From: Lithospermum erythrorhizon
Lineage: Eukaryota; Streptophyta; Magnoliopsida; Boraginales; Boraginaceae
Length of the DNA stretch: 64,000 nucleotides
Assembly (NCBI GenBank): GCA_019722365.1
Contig: JADFUC010000917.1
Span: forward strand, 1 to 64,000
Direction of reading: 5' to 3'
Each line of letters starts with the position of its first letter. Positions within the stretch are counted from its first letter, which is position 1. Shown here piece after piece: positions 46,853-59,475 of this stretch. The notes beneath the pieces are model-generated. The model was not told the origin of the DNA, did not search any database, and saw only the letters and a program-made list of their open reading frames with translations. The position numbers and the translations under genes were made by a program.

Positions 46853-47430
46853 TGTAAAAATGTGACTTGAATAAGTCAATGGTTTCTTTGGTGTTCTTCT
46901 TGACCAGTAGCGGCCCCTGAAATGGGGCCATTGCGGGAAATTTGTTCATACCCGTTTGGCTCTTTGAAATCCTTGGACTTGAAGAGCGGTAATGGCCTCC
47001 CGATGGGCCGTTAAATTTGGCTTGAGGGCAATTATTTTGAGGCGGTTTAGGTCAAATTTTTTCCTATAAATACTCCCTTCACTTGGTTTTGAGTCTCCAA
47101 TCGTAAAATCTGATTGTGTAGGCTATTGAATAGAGAATTAGGATTCTTGAATAGCTTAACTCTTGTTATTCTATTCTTGAGAATGATGTAGGCCGAGGAT
47201 GTATTAGTGCATTTGTCATTATTCTTTTGAGTTACGCTTAGATCTATTATCTACACAAGTGCATTGTTCCTCCATTATAGTGAAATCTGTTATGTGGCTC
47301 ATCCGTGGATTAGTCCTAACACGTTGTTAGAATACCACGTTAAATCTCTGTCTTTATTTGTTATACTTAATTTCTTTGTCTTAGATTCGCAATTGTTTAT
47401 TTATAGCAAAAAGCAGCTACTACCGTTATA
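46853..47430 (+). repeat. Right LTR of the Copia derivative
   Basis: Begins TGTAAAAATGTGACTTG, with TATAAATA at 47065-47072 and TGTAGGCTATTGAATAGAGA shortly after. Ends near CTACCGTTATA. Divergence from the left LTR is substantial. Confidence 0.75.
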
Positions 47431-48649
47431 GATCTAAATGGAGGAAAGCCAAAAAGAGTTTACTAAAAGCTGTTTAAAGTAGTCCTTCAGAAAAATGTTG
47501 CATTGATCATCCACATTATCTTTCAAAAAGTGTTGCCATTCTTTTCTTTAGTGAATCCCGATAGTAATACTTAGCTAGAACCTGCGTAATCAAGGAATCC
47601 AATACAAAGAAAAAATAGAGATGAGGTGCAGTATGTAATTTAAGTAAAAGAACTAAAGATAATAGCCTCTATGATATGAGCTAGTAAATTGTAACCAGTG
47701 ATTGTTTGGTTTGGATAAGATAGGTAGTTGTGTGTATAAATTTTTTATAGTTGTAATGGTAGCCTTGAATTGAGATATTCATTTTCGGTTGATGTTGTAA
47801 AGTAAGGTATAGTAGTGAGTGATAAAGGGATGGTGGTTGTAATAATTTGATTATGTATGGATAAAATCATTATTTTTAAATGTAATAATATCTTTCCCTA
47901 TAATTTTTTTATGTATGGAGTGATGTGATTTAAGGTCTAATTCAATTACTAAATTTAATGAAACAATAACAAGTAAATGCGAGAAAAAATAACTACACGA
48001 TTTTATATAGATTTCTTGATATGAGCAGTGCGTCCTGTTGCTGCTGCAGAAATCCACTAAAACCAAAAATCGGAAGATTGTTACAATCACCTATCAAGCT
48101 AAACCCTCAATTGAGTAATACTTTATATACGATAATACCAAGTAATTACACAAAGCACTCATGATATTATTGATGATGATTGATAATATTATACCAATTG
48201 TTTAGGTTGACTATTTTTTGTGATAGAAAATATATAGAGAAAGCCTACATATATAGGAAAACTTAGCATAGCTTTGGCTCCAAAATGGGAAACAAATAGA
48301 AGTCCAAACCGCCTCGGCAGCGTCGTGAGACCCCGGGGTTTCGAATGCCTCACTTCGTCCGGATATTGGTGCCACGAGATCCCCGTATTTTCAAAGCAGA
48401 GACCCAGCCAGAGACAGAGTGCATTGACCTCTCGATGACAACTTTCCACCAGGCGAAAAATGGTCTTGACCTCGACAATCTTCCTTGAAGATATTTTTTC
48501 CGATCACCGTCTTTAAACACCATTACTGCAGCTGACCCTCTTCAAATTATTAAACAGAAGACCAGCTAAAGTTGAACACAACTTCGGTTTCTCATGTTCA
48601 CCGCCTCGAAAGTCTTCTGACTTGAGAACTCCATTCTCGATAGAGAACT
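47431..48649. other. Unresolved region, possibly the 3' end and LTR of the minus-strand Copia
   Basis: On the minus strand the stretch around 48060-47950 (TAGTGGATTTCTGCAGC... through a T-rich ending) resembles the end of a Copia LTR, which would fit the 3' end of the Copia pol upstream of it. The frame at 48449-48189 has no family resemblance I trust. Boundaries cannot be fixed. Confidence 0.3.
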
Positions 48650-49981
48650 CCGTCTCGATACAGAAAAGTTTTCTCTTATCAACGCTCGCCACCATTGTCG
48701 GCATGCACATATCCTATCGACACGGCGTATGGATTTTTACGATACAAAGCCTTTTTATACCTTACCATTCAGGTATCTTAAAATCCTTCCTGACTTCCCG
48801 ATGTTCTCTTTCTGAGTTAGACATATCTACCTAACAACTCTGTTTACATGTCTGATAATAAATTTTTAGTGCGTACCATTGCATACATAAGGCTACCTAC
48901 TGTAGAAGCATAAGACACCTTATCCATATACACTAATTCATCCTCGGTCTTAGGTGATTGTTCTCTGAATGGTTAAATTGAGCATTCTCGAGTCTTAACG
49001 GTTTTGTATCCACCGTGTTGAACGACGTCGCAACTTGAGATATTAACTTTGTGTCGATATCGGTATCCCGATCTCGGTTATTCTCATCCCAATTTGCTTC
49101 ACTTCACCTAGGTCTTTCGCTGCAAATTCCGTGATAACTCTTTCTTGACTGTTTTATCTTCTACAAATCGACTCCTATTATCAACATATCATCCACATGA
49201 GGTAGAATAACATAGTCTTTTCAGTATCTTATGACAACAATGATGGTCTACTTGATCTGAAACTTCAAACTCTTCATAAAATTATCAAAGTTAATATTCC
49301 TTTGCCTTGGAACTTGTTTGACCATAACTACTAAAGTTTGCAAACCAAATTCTATACTTTAACCTCCAAGCATTGAGGTTGCTTCGATATTCTTACGTCC
49401 GGATCGCCATGTAAAAATGTAGTTTTCATATCCATGCATTTTGAAGATGCGATTATCCCTTGCTACCAATCGAATACTTGATTGTCCTTGGTTTGACTAC
49501 GGTGAGAATATTTCGGTGTGTCGATACGCTTTCGCTTACTGTTGAAATCTCTTGACAATCGAGCCTTGTACCGTTTACTTAATCTGTTCTTCCTTGATTT
49601 GATAGACCCATTTGTTACGCATTATTCTCTTATGGCTACTTGGCGGTTTAACTTGACTCACGCGTCATATTAGTCATCGATGCCTCCGTCTCTCTTTCGT
49701 CGCTAACTCGGCAATTGTATCATCATTGTGAACGTTTCGCCTTCTTGGCTGCATCGATTAACAATAAAAAGTTAGCGAAGGAGAATACCTACGAGTTGGT
49801 ACGCTTGCTCTTTACGATCTTAAGGACCTGGTGTTTCTTCATACTTGATTAGCATCGGAAGTGTTTCCTCGACCTTAGTTTTTTTCTCCTCATCGTACTA
49901 GCCGCCTCCGGAGGTATTTATGTAAGCCAAAGTCTTTAGATTTACTTTTCTAGAAGCAGGGCATGATAAGATAAGCCATTT
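48650..49981 (-). pseudogene. Copia reverse transcriptase remnant (3' half of an interrupted element)
   Basis: On the minus strand, shifting frames give pieces equivalent to the RT palm (NAW then a YGL/K-type region near 49380), a YVD region near 49185, and a clear MDKVSYASTVGSLMYAMVRT around 48930-48870, the hallmark of Copia RT ends in the SIRE/Tork-like group. A GYVHAD RNase H start follows near 48700. It lies directly against the large LTR element at 49987. The matching integrase half is at 60434-60935 in the same orientation, so the two are one element split by the insertion. Confidence 0.7.
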
Positions 49982-49986
49982 GGAAG

Positions 49987-50922
49987 TGTTGGAAATCAAT
50001 GAAAATTGATTCCTTTTATTATGCCACGTTGCGACAATTGTGTATCAGTCGTTTTACCGAGTTGGTTAATGTGATTACTTGAACTTAGTGTTCGCTTAGT
50101 AATTGTATATTCTTAGTGCGGGTTCTCGTGATAATTTAAGAGGTTATGACGTTGCTAGATCTTACTCATTAATGGGTTATCGATTATTATTATTATACAA
50201 CTTACTATTATACGAGCCTAGAAGGTCACGCGCATGCAGTGGCGTTGAATTATATTTCATATGCGAGGGAATTAAACTTCACGTTTGCTAAATTGAGAGT
50301 TAATTGTAATCAGCGGATATTACCGATTGAGGCTACATTGATAATGTAAAATATAAATTGGATGAACCCGATTAATTAATTAGTCAGGTGAATTAATTGA
50401 TAGTTAGTTGAACTTTTAGTAACTTGTTGGTTACTATTAACAACTTATTAGTGTTTGATTTTACTTAGTTTAATTAAATCAAGCGAGTGGCTCAAATTAA
50501 CCGTTAGGTTGGGCTACAGACTAAATGATGGACCATATATAAGTGATCCTTATCGTTTAGGTTTCATGAAACAAAAGAAAACCTCCATTTTCTCTCCCAA
50601 TGGCGAAAATACCAAGGGAAGAATTGAAAATTATTCTCTTGATTTTTTCATCAGACATCCGTATTACATGAGGCCTTGATGTAGATTCAACATCTACAAT
50701 TGTGGACAGCCCAGAAGCTATTCGTTTGAAGTGCTCAACGATGGAATTCAAAGGAGGCTTCGTGAAAGATTTGGAGATAGACTTCCGCTGACATCTCTGT
50801 AAGTACTCTCGTATTCATATAAGTCATTATATGAATTTTAGATTAATTTATATCATTTTGAGGATCCGGGATGTATGAATTTGATGTTTTATCACAAATG
50901 AAATTCATACTAGATTCTAACA
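49987..50922 (+). repeat. Left LTR of the LARD-like element
   Basis: Colinear with the right LTR over its whole length (GACGTTGCTAGATCTTAC, GTGTTTGATTTTACTTAG, GGAGGCTTCGTGAAAGATTT, GTAAGTACTCTCGTATTC). A TATA box TATATAAG lies at 50536-50543, about two thirds into the LTR. Ends AGATTCTAACA. Confidence 0.85.
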
Positions 50923-50923
50923 G

Positions 50924-50936
50924 TGGCCTTAGAGCC
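50924..50936 (+). other. Primer-binding site of the LARD-like element
   Basis: TGGCCTTAGAGCC, two bases inside the left LTR, is a degenerate match to the complement of the 3' end of initiator tRNA-Met (TGGTATCAGAGC-type), the usual Copia primer. Confidence 0.6.
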
Positions 50937-52190
50937 TACTCAAGTTTGATGTATTTTATCTAATTTGATTGTGTGTTGACATAGTTGTTAGTTAATTTGA
51001 TTAATTCATGATTTATATATTCAATTGATGAATATATAATATGAAAAATCAACCCATTTTGTATGAATATCACACGGCTGAAATCATCATTTCAATGTAT
51101 TGATTTTGATGATTTGATGTTTATTTAATTATTTCATGAATTGAAAGGGATTAAAAATTGATTAATTTGCATTTTTAATTTGAGGTAGAATCATTTTCGA
51201 TTTTACAGAGAGGGTTAGAAATTTCAGAAAATGGGAAATTAAATTTATGTGTTCATGACCTTTGGGGTTCATCTCAGATTTTTCCAGAATAATTTAGTTT
51301 TTAATTACTCCAAGAATTCATTGATTTACGGATTATTTTAAGTTTAATAAAAAAACTAAGAAGCTTTTTTTGATGAAATTCCAATTGGACATGTTCAATA
51401 ATGATATTGTTCATGTTCAGAGTCAGATCCAAGAAATTTTTTGAATTTTAGAGCCTCCAAATCATTTTTACAAAAGATTTTAATTATTAAGGAAAAACGA
51501 AAAGCGAAATGAATTGCCAAAATAATTCGCCGAACTTGCGGGCACCGTACCGACACGTCGGTGCGAATAGCACGTTCGGCCACGGGCGTGGCTCACTGTA
51601 CGTCTCGGCACGAGGCGCGTGTTGGTGGCGGGCAGTCGTTTTGGCCGTTGAAGTTAAATGGAGTCCGTTTTTTAGAAAACCTAAATGTATTTTTATGTAA
51701 TTATTTTTGTTTTTAAAAGTATTGGTAATTACTAATTTCGGTTTAAATGTTAAATCATAGAATTTTGTCATTAGGATGATTGAATATATATCTTGAATGG
51801 CATTAAATTTGATTTATATATTTTCCTTTCATAGTATTTTTAAATCCCAGTGATAATTATTGAAAATACTTTCAAGGTAACTTTAAATTTTAAATTTTGG
51901 AGTTAACTACTTGATATTATTTCATGATTTAAGTGGTTGATAATTATTGTAACAATTATCGTGTCGTAATATTAGAATAATTCAAAATTTACATTAATTG
52001 ATAATTAATTGTAAAATAATAGATGAAATTAATTAGTCGATTATGAACACATTTAATCTCATTTCATTTTAATATATATGATATTAAGTGCATTTATTTA
52101 TTTAATGTTTGCCCATATATATTGTTATGGAATGGAAAGAGGTATTAGATATGACAGTTTCATTTATTTATTTTTAAGTCTAACGTGCGG
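50937..52190. other. Internal region of the LARD-like element, left part
   Basis: AT-rich, no coding motif. A GC-rich patch at 51525-51660 is open on both strands but has no family resemblance. Confidence 0.5.
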
Positions 52191-52194
52191 AAAA

Positions 52195-53555
52195 TATTAT
52201 GTATTCTTTTATTCTTGTATTCATTTACCCATGACTATAACGTCTTTGTCTAAGTTAGGTTAGAGTAGTAGTATGTCTTCTTGTGGCATGAAGATAGCAT
52301 TTCATGAAATGACACTTGGAGAGAACTTGAGAGTTTCAGAATTTGAAGAATACAGACTTGCCTTTACAAAGTCTTTATGTAGGACTTGTTGGCATTTACG
52401 TTAGCAGTGATGTAATAGGTCTAGGGTCATATCTATATCTCTAAATGTATGTTATTTATTTATTTTCATGTTGTGCATGTTCACTTTTGAATATGTACTG
52501 TCGTAAATGGTTAAATAAGTTAAATAACATTAATCTCACCAATTAAAATTTAAGCAAATGTATCGAAGCCAATTTTAAAGTTGTGAAATTGGTTTGCGGC
52601 ATCCCCAGGCACCTTGTGATGGCCGGTCTTCTGGGTTTTGCGCTTTGATATAATGATTGATAAATGTTGAAATGATTTGTAACGTTGTGGGCTTTTAGAT
52701 GATCACTCAGTACCTATTTGGTTTAATTGGTATGCTTAACGGATTGTATGGGAATACAAGTCGAGGTAACATCTGTATGGTATCTTTGAAGAGTGACACA
52801 AGAGTTATGTGATTTAAATTGGTTGGTAGCACTATTTAGTTTGAAATGTTGTAAGCGACTTTTGTTGAATTAAGTATTTCTTTTATTCTTGTATTCGTTT
52901 TAATCCCGCAAACTGCGTCTTGTCTAAGTTGGGTTAGGTAGTAGTATGTCTTCTTTGTGGTGGCATTGAAGATAACATTTCCACAAAGGCGGCACTTGGA
53001 GGAACTTGTAAGTTTCAAGGGAGGTGAAGAATACAAGACTTCTTGTTAAGTCTTGTAATAGGACTTATGTTAGCATTTCAACATTAAGTGATGTAATAGG
53101 TCCCTAGGGTCATCTCATATCTCCCTAAATGTGTGTTATTTATTTATTTTTCATGTTGTGCTTGTTGCTTGAATATGTCTTGTATCTATGCGTGGTCAAA
53201 TAAAGTTAAATAACATTAATCTCACCAATTAAAATTTAAGCAATGTATCGAAGCCAATTTTTAAAGTTGTGAAATTGGTTGCATTATCTGAGCTGCTTGT
53301 GATGGCGAGGTGTTCTGATTTTGCACTTTGATATGACAACGGATCATGTTAGTGATTTCATTAACGTTGTGGGCTTTGAATGATCAACTCCCAGTAACTA
53401 TTTGGTTTAATTGGTATCTTAACCGATTTGTCGGAGATTCAAAAATCGGAGTAGCATCTTGTATGGTATGCTAGTGACACAAGTTATGTAGTTTAAGTAA
53501 TTGGTTGGTAACTACTATCTTTGGTTAAAATGTCTTATGCGGTGTTGCCGTTGAA
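52195..53555 (+). repeat. Tandem duplication of about 680 bp inside the LARD-like element
   Basis: Unit 1 (about 52195-52869) and unit 2 (about 52870-53555) share, in order, TTCTTTTATTCTTGTATTCR, AGTAGTATGTCTTCTT, TTAAATAACATTAATCTCAC, AATGTATCGAAGCCAATTTT, GTTGTGGGCTTT, TATTTGGTTTAATTGGTAT and a TTGGTTGGTA ending. They differ by many small gaps. A third start (TTAAGTATTTCT near 53773) may be the remains of another unit. Confidence 0.85.
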
Positions 53556-55729
53556 TACGGGGCGTAATGGAGCTTTATTCTGCCATATTAGCACATAGTG
53601 GTTAATAACCTACTATTATACTTGATTCAAAATGTATGCTGTTGCCGTTTGAATCAAATTATAAATAGTCTTGATGCATTGTACATTTGTGAATTTGAAA
53701 TGCGGGTATTATATTTTCAATTTATTTGTAAATATGTATGGATTCTTTTGAACTTCTGTTGTTTTTATTTTTAAGTTAAGTATTTCTATTATGTTTGGCG
53801 TATTAAGTTTACCTATTTTATTACGCGTTTATTGGGAAAGGGAAACTAAATGCATAATTTATAATGTGAAATAAAATAAGTGGAGAAATCGAATGACTTG
53901 TTGAAACAAAGTATTTACAACGCGATCTCATGACTATTGCAATCGGTTGTATGCTAATAGAGGACAAACTTTAAATACCCTGAGCATTTAAGACTTGATT
54001 GATCATGTTGATACGTTACGAACTTTGGTTCAGTGAACAAAGGTCATATGATATGATTGAAAGATAATTGTTTATTTCGATCAAGGTGATGATGCTATGA
54101 AGACGATATGTCATATTGTCTTTTAGCCACCAAACAAGCCTTAGATAATAAATAGTTTAATCTCTTTATAACTTTCGGTTGAAAAACTATTGAATGATCT
54201 TGAATATTTGTGTATACACATCTCGAGACTATGTGATTGGTATTTAGTTTCTTTAACACTTGATGAACATGGTTCGCAGATTGTGATGAAATAAAAGCTT
54301 ATGGTATGTAACCAAATAAGCAAAGTTATCTATTTTGTTCTCGCATCACTTATGCAGTTAGTGGACATGGAACTATAAGTTGAGATTAATGATTAAGCCG
54401 TTATTTGAACTTTAAAGCTTGAAAGGGTTTTAAGTAACATTTAGGAATTGAAAGAGATTTGATTAAATCTCATATCTCAAAATAATTTTATTGTCAAAAT
54501 TGTAATGTCTTGGCTAGCTACCGATTAATAGAATACAATTTTTGATATGATTTAATCATGGGAAATGAACCAATATACTTGATAGTTGGAAGACAAGATA
54601 CAAAGAAGATTATCTGAAGCTGCTTATGTAATGATAGGCGACTTCGTTATAAGAGCTCGCGGATTTCATCCTCTACATGAAGGTGGTTGAGATTCTAAAC
54701 TATTTTCTTTGCACTTGAAGTAGAAATGAATGTCATGTTTGACATGCACGTTTTCAATATGAGGTGATTCGATTAAGGACACATTACTACTTCTTTAAAG
54801 GACACCTTGAACAACAAACTTGATTGAATAATACTTATGGATTATGACTAAAACAGAAAACTTGAGTATAATATTGAAGAAGGATGAACTAAGTCCTTTC
54901 TTACTAGACTTAGTGGGAGGTTCACTAATCTAAATTAAGTTTGTATGTTTACATAAAAGTTAATTAAGGTTGAGTCATTGAATGATAAATCGAAATTGAC
55001 AGAGTATGGAAAGGACCATGTGAATACTATCGAGTTAAATTCGTAAGTATCGTCGATATAAGTAATATATCGTCAAGAATGAGACATCATTCTAATCTTA
55101 AAATATGCTTGTTGAATCGTAATTATGGAATTGTGTTGTGAGTTAAAACACACAATGGATGAGATCTTTCAATTTCATATACGAATAATTTAAATTTAAC
55201 TTCCCAGATGTGTAAATTTAGTTGAGTGATCTGGTAAAGATGATTGTTTAACGTGTTTGAGAAACACAAAAGATGAAATAATTTCACATATTAAAGGTTG
55301 CTTACCTACCTTTAAATTAATTTATTTATATTCAAGCGTGAGACAACTCAAAGGTTGTGTTTGATAAAAAAACTTTGAAGCACGTCTCGTATAGGATAGA
55401 AGTTAGTATTATGTCATTGTAGTAGACATAATTTAACAGATCCAAAGTTGATATTAAGTCATTTTGTACATAACCAGAAGGAAGCTGGTATTTATTTCCA
55501 TCCACTATAGTATTGCAATTTATTGTACATATAGAGTCTTCATTATGAAGTACAAATAGTGGAAATAAATATGTGACTTGAATGCATTCAAGTGGCTCCG
55601 TAGGAGATGTTGAATAATGGTGATTGATTCCAGGCAACTTTTTTGAAGATAATAGGTGTTTAAGCAGACTAATCCGTTTTCAAGTGAGCGTGTAATCGGT
55701 TTATTCTTTAATAAGTTCAGCAAGAGTTG
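53556..55729. other. Internal region of the LARD-like element, middle part
   Basis: AT-rich without coding motifs. Short open stretches on the minus strand (55637-55332) have no family resemblance. Confidence 0.5.
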
Positions 55730-57000
55730 ATCGGGATGTTCGGGAGGCTCAGGATGAGTCTAACAAGCATGAGCTATTGAGGAGCTCGTGGTCTTTATTT
55801 ATAGGCGTTTGTAAAACTCTACACTTTAGTATATGTTTTTTTAAGTATGAGAGTAATGACTTTTGCGGTTTTAATCTTGAATGATTTTAAAATTGATAGT
55901 CCGTAGTTTCTAATCCTAAGTAGATTGATTCATTGTTAAGGCTTCGTACAAATGAGCGTGTGTCATTTGTTTGAGAGTGGCTTGAAAGCGATCCTTGCTG
56001 GAAGAGAAAACATCGGACCATCGAACCCTCCCGAGAGAGAGTGGTCTCGTTGAGGTCGATGATCGAGACCCCGTGAGAGGGTAAGGTCTCGATAGGTCCC
56101 GATGATCGAGACCACGGCACCGATAAGTGCAGAGGAGGCATAGCCGTTACTTTTGGCTCGTGAGGGCTCGCCGAGACCCCGGGGTGTGATAGGGTCTTGA
56201 TGCCTTGGAAATTTCAAACATATTTTTATACCTTATATAAGTCTCTTTCTATTTTAAAACCCTCGGCTTTTTGACCTAATTCTATAAAGCATTAAATTCC
56301 TTCAAATTGAAAGGCAAAAGTCAATAACTCTCGCATTTAATCTTCGTTATCTTTTTGTAGAGAGTTTTTCTAGTTGTTATTAAATTGTATTACTCGATCC
56401 TCAATTGTGATTTAGTAGAGAAATCCTTGTGTGTGGTGTAGCATGGGGTTTTGCTATTCTGGTTGGAGTAGTGAAATTGAAATCTAGAGGTATTCTTGGG
56501 TTCTAATCTAGGTAGATTAGGTGTTGAAATCCTTAAGCGGGTGGCAGATTGGTTGGAGGCTAGGTGTTTGATAATAGTCTTGAGAAGTTGCTTTCGTGTG
56601 TAATCAAACAATTCTTCCAGAGCTGATTGTCTTTGCAAAATCCGAGTTGGAAAGCTTGACGGTCAAGCATTAGGGAACCCGAGCTCGTTAAATAAATTGT
56701 GTGTCGTCTTCTGTCTTTCTCTTTACTTTCAAGTATTCTTGTTATTTTAGCTAATAATATTTTGCTTGTTTTAATTCTTGACTAATCATTCTCGAGCTTA
56801 GGTAGTCGATCTATCAATTAATTTATATTCCTATTGTTTGTTAATTCCATATTATTAAATTAAAACTTCGAAAAAAAGATAATAGCAACTTAAATCTTAA
56901 TACTTCCCCACTACAAGGTTATATCTAGGCTAACGGGAGATACCAATCCGATTATTAGAACCGCCGGTTATATCCAAAGGAGTATCAGCTCTTGATGCAT
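55730..57000. other. GC-richer block, possibly a nested solo LTR
   Basis: Composition changes at about 55730. At 55990-56200 the motif GATGATCGAGACC occurs twice (56058 and 56101) among GGTCTCG and CGAGACCCCG runs. A TTATATAAG TATA-like box follows at 56233, then a T-rich leader-like part. Promoter-like centre and G/C-rich upstream repeats resemble a plant Copia LTR, but I could not identify matching ends or a target duplication. Confidence 0.35.
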
Positions 57001-59475
57001 TTTAAAAGTAAATGCGGTGTGCAAATGACAACATGAATAAATAGTACTCGATATTAAATGAATTAGAGGTCATTTAAATGAAATAAAATGAATACATGGA
57101 GTTGAGTATAAAGTTCTTTATCTTCTAGATGGTGATTAAATCGAGGTAGGCTTGATATATTAGTTTTACGGATGGTGAATCATCGAAGTAATGAATGTAT
57201 TCTTATTAAATGAGCAATCGGAGTCATGAATGAAGCGTTTAATCATACATTTGGTTGGTAAGATTAAAGATATTCGTTGGTTGGTATGCTCATGTTTATT
57301 TCAAACTTTCTTATTGCTATTCCTGAGATTTGTAACATGTGGGTCTAAGCAAGTTATCAAAAGAATGTTCCTATGATGATCAGCGATGATGGATACTTGA
57401 CATTGTTATTGGAACTCTACATCTCAAACGAGAATATAAAATAAAGTTTCTATACTACTAGAATCTAAAGTTGTAAACTTAAGATTGAGTATAATGGAGT
57501 TAAATTCCTCACTTTGATACTTGATGAAAATCAATAAGAATCAAGAGTGATGAAGAACCTTGAGTTCCTTAAAGGTTAGTGGGAGCGTAACTGCATAAAC
57601 TTTAAATGTTGAAGAAATCTTCCTACAACCTTAAAAGGTATAGTAGTGATTAGGTTAACTTTGTGCATTTGTGGAGGCCCAACTATATGTGACACATGCT
57701 ATAATCAGTCACATTATATATGTGAGCTTGCATGACATTGCTTGTTAAGTTTAAGATGTCATGAAGCTCGAGGTGATTGAAATCTATAATAGATTAAATT
57801 CTATAAATAGACAAATTCTCTTTATTGACAAAATGACTCTTCATTAGAATCCCCAATCCCTAGTAAGAGCCTCACATTAATGATAGTGGTTGAAGTCCAT
57901 TACATAGTAATATGATTCACACGTACCGTGTTAAAGTCATGTGTTATACACCGCGACTATGGTATACGATTCACAATGATAGGAATTGAAGTTCTCTTAA
58001 GTATTCACGCAGTTAGGAATAAACATTAGTAACTTTAGAGAATAGAGGTAACTATAGTTACATAGAATGGATCGAGTTGTTGATCTTCCTTTATAGCTGA
58101 ATGTGATAATAACATTATGAATGTTGTACCATATGAAAGCTATTAGCCAAGAATTTGATAATAGGGTAGAATTACAGTAGGCTCGATATGAGTAAGCCAA
58201 AAGGAAACTTGAACTCGGTGGCCTGGTGACCGGTCAATGCATTTTGTTAGTAATGTTGTTAAAAGAATATGCATTTAATAAGATAGATGTGTTTAACGCG
58301 CGAGGAATTATGTTGTAATGAGATAGAACCCGAAGTAGTTGAAGCCATTTTGTCGTAGTAGGTGTGACTATGTCGGGGATAATATTAGTCATCAATGATT
58401 CCTTGGTTAGAGGGCCGGGTTGATGAATGTAAAGTAGCAATAAGTAGTATTCCCGATAAGATGTGATTATAATCACTATCCCTTTTTGCTACATATCATG
58501 AAATGATCTAGAGAATTATGCGAGTTAAATGATCGTAACTTGTGGATTTAAGCATGCATCTCGGAGTTCAGAATCCTTCCTGTAATTCAACCAAGTTTGG
58601 TTTTCACGAACTTAATGAAAGGCGGAAGTATGGCAAAGTTCGGTGGGAGCTGGATTCATTCATTTTCTGAATAAGTTAAGTAGTCAATTAAAACAAAAGT
58701 TCCTTTGTGTTTTAATACGATTGTTAACTAAACTTCATGAATCGTGATTCATTCATAATTTATCCATTATTTATTTCACGGGCCGTTGAAATATATAATT
58801 TACATGTATTGTATCCTCGATGAGTGAAAGTCAAATCACAGGTTAGTCATCTTTCTGAGAGGCAACATGAATTGTTGATTACGCCTGCTAAAACACGAAA
58901 CATGGGATAACCGAGGCCTTGGTTAGATCTTGATAGTTAGGAAACAAACATCTTATGACTAACATGGTGTTTTGATTAGTGATCAGTTGATCACGTTAGC
59001 ACAGGGACTAGATCAAATAAGCGTGTTTGCCAATCTACGGCCCAGGAAATTTGGTATGACCCGGCAATTCATAGAAGATATGTATATCGTCCTATGATAT
59101 TTGTTAGAATTTTAGGTTCGACAATTCTTGAACCTACGATATATAACTATATGTGTTATATAAGCTCTGTACTTTGACTATGACCTAACGTCTGCCTTAA
59201 GCGGGGATCATAATGGCATATGTTGGGTCCTTGTGATAGTATGTGATAGATGTTGATATATTGGGAGGATTTATCCGTCCTTGATATCTGAAGATCTGGG
59301 GCCTCTGCGCGAGTTGGTACTAATTGGTTTATAGGATGCCATAAATGCTTATTCGATTCATGCTTTCGAGTAAAGAAAGTTGTGGGTGTTTAAAGCTGAC
59401 AGCTTAACTGTATGGTTAGCCTACGAATAGATATCGTGTCAAAGGTGTATGGTAATCGTCTAGGGCAATTGGGAG
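57001..59475. other. Internal region of the LARD-like element, right part
   Basis: AT-rich, no coding motif. 58600-59300 is the segment shared with the fragment at 4506-5245. Confidence 0.55.

Larger units (their letters stand above)
45327..47430 (+). mobile_element. Copia deletion derivative (LTR-gag-LTR)
   Basis: Two LTRs of about 585 bp (45327-45912 and 46853-47430) surround only 0.94 kb of internal DNA. A degenerate initiator-Met primer-binding site (TGAGTATCGAGAAC, near 45916) follows the left LTR, and the polypurine wording AAGTCGAGTGGAGGTTTGT precedes the right one, as in many plant Copia elements. Inside is a gag remnant running directly into the right LTR; protease, integrase, RT and RNase H are missing. 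Such a copy could be mobilised only by proteins from a complete relative. Confidence 0.75.

Noticed and set aside
48189..48449. 86-codon minus-strand frame as a host gene
   Set aside because: No domain, no exon structure, surrounded by Copia remnants; probably part of the element's 3' end.
51487..51771. GC-rich open frames on both strands inside the large element
   Set aside because: Both strands are open because of composition; no motif, no relation to retroelement proteins.
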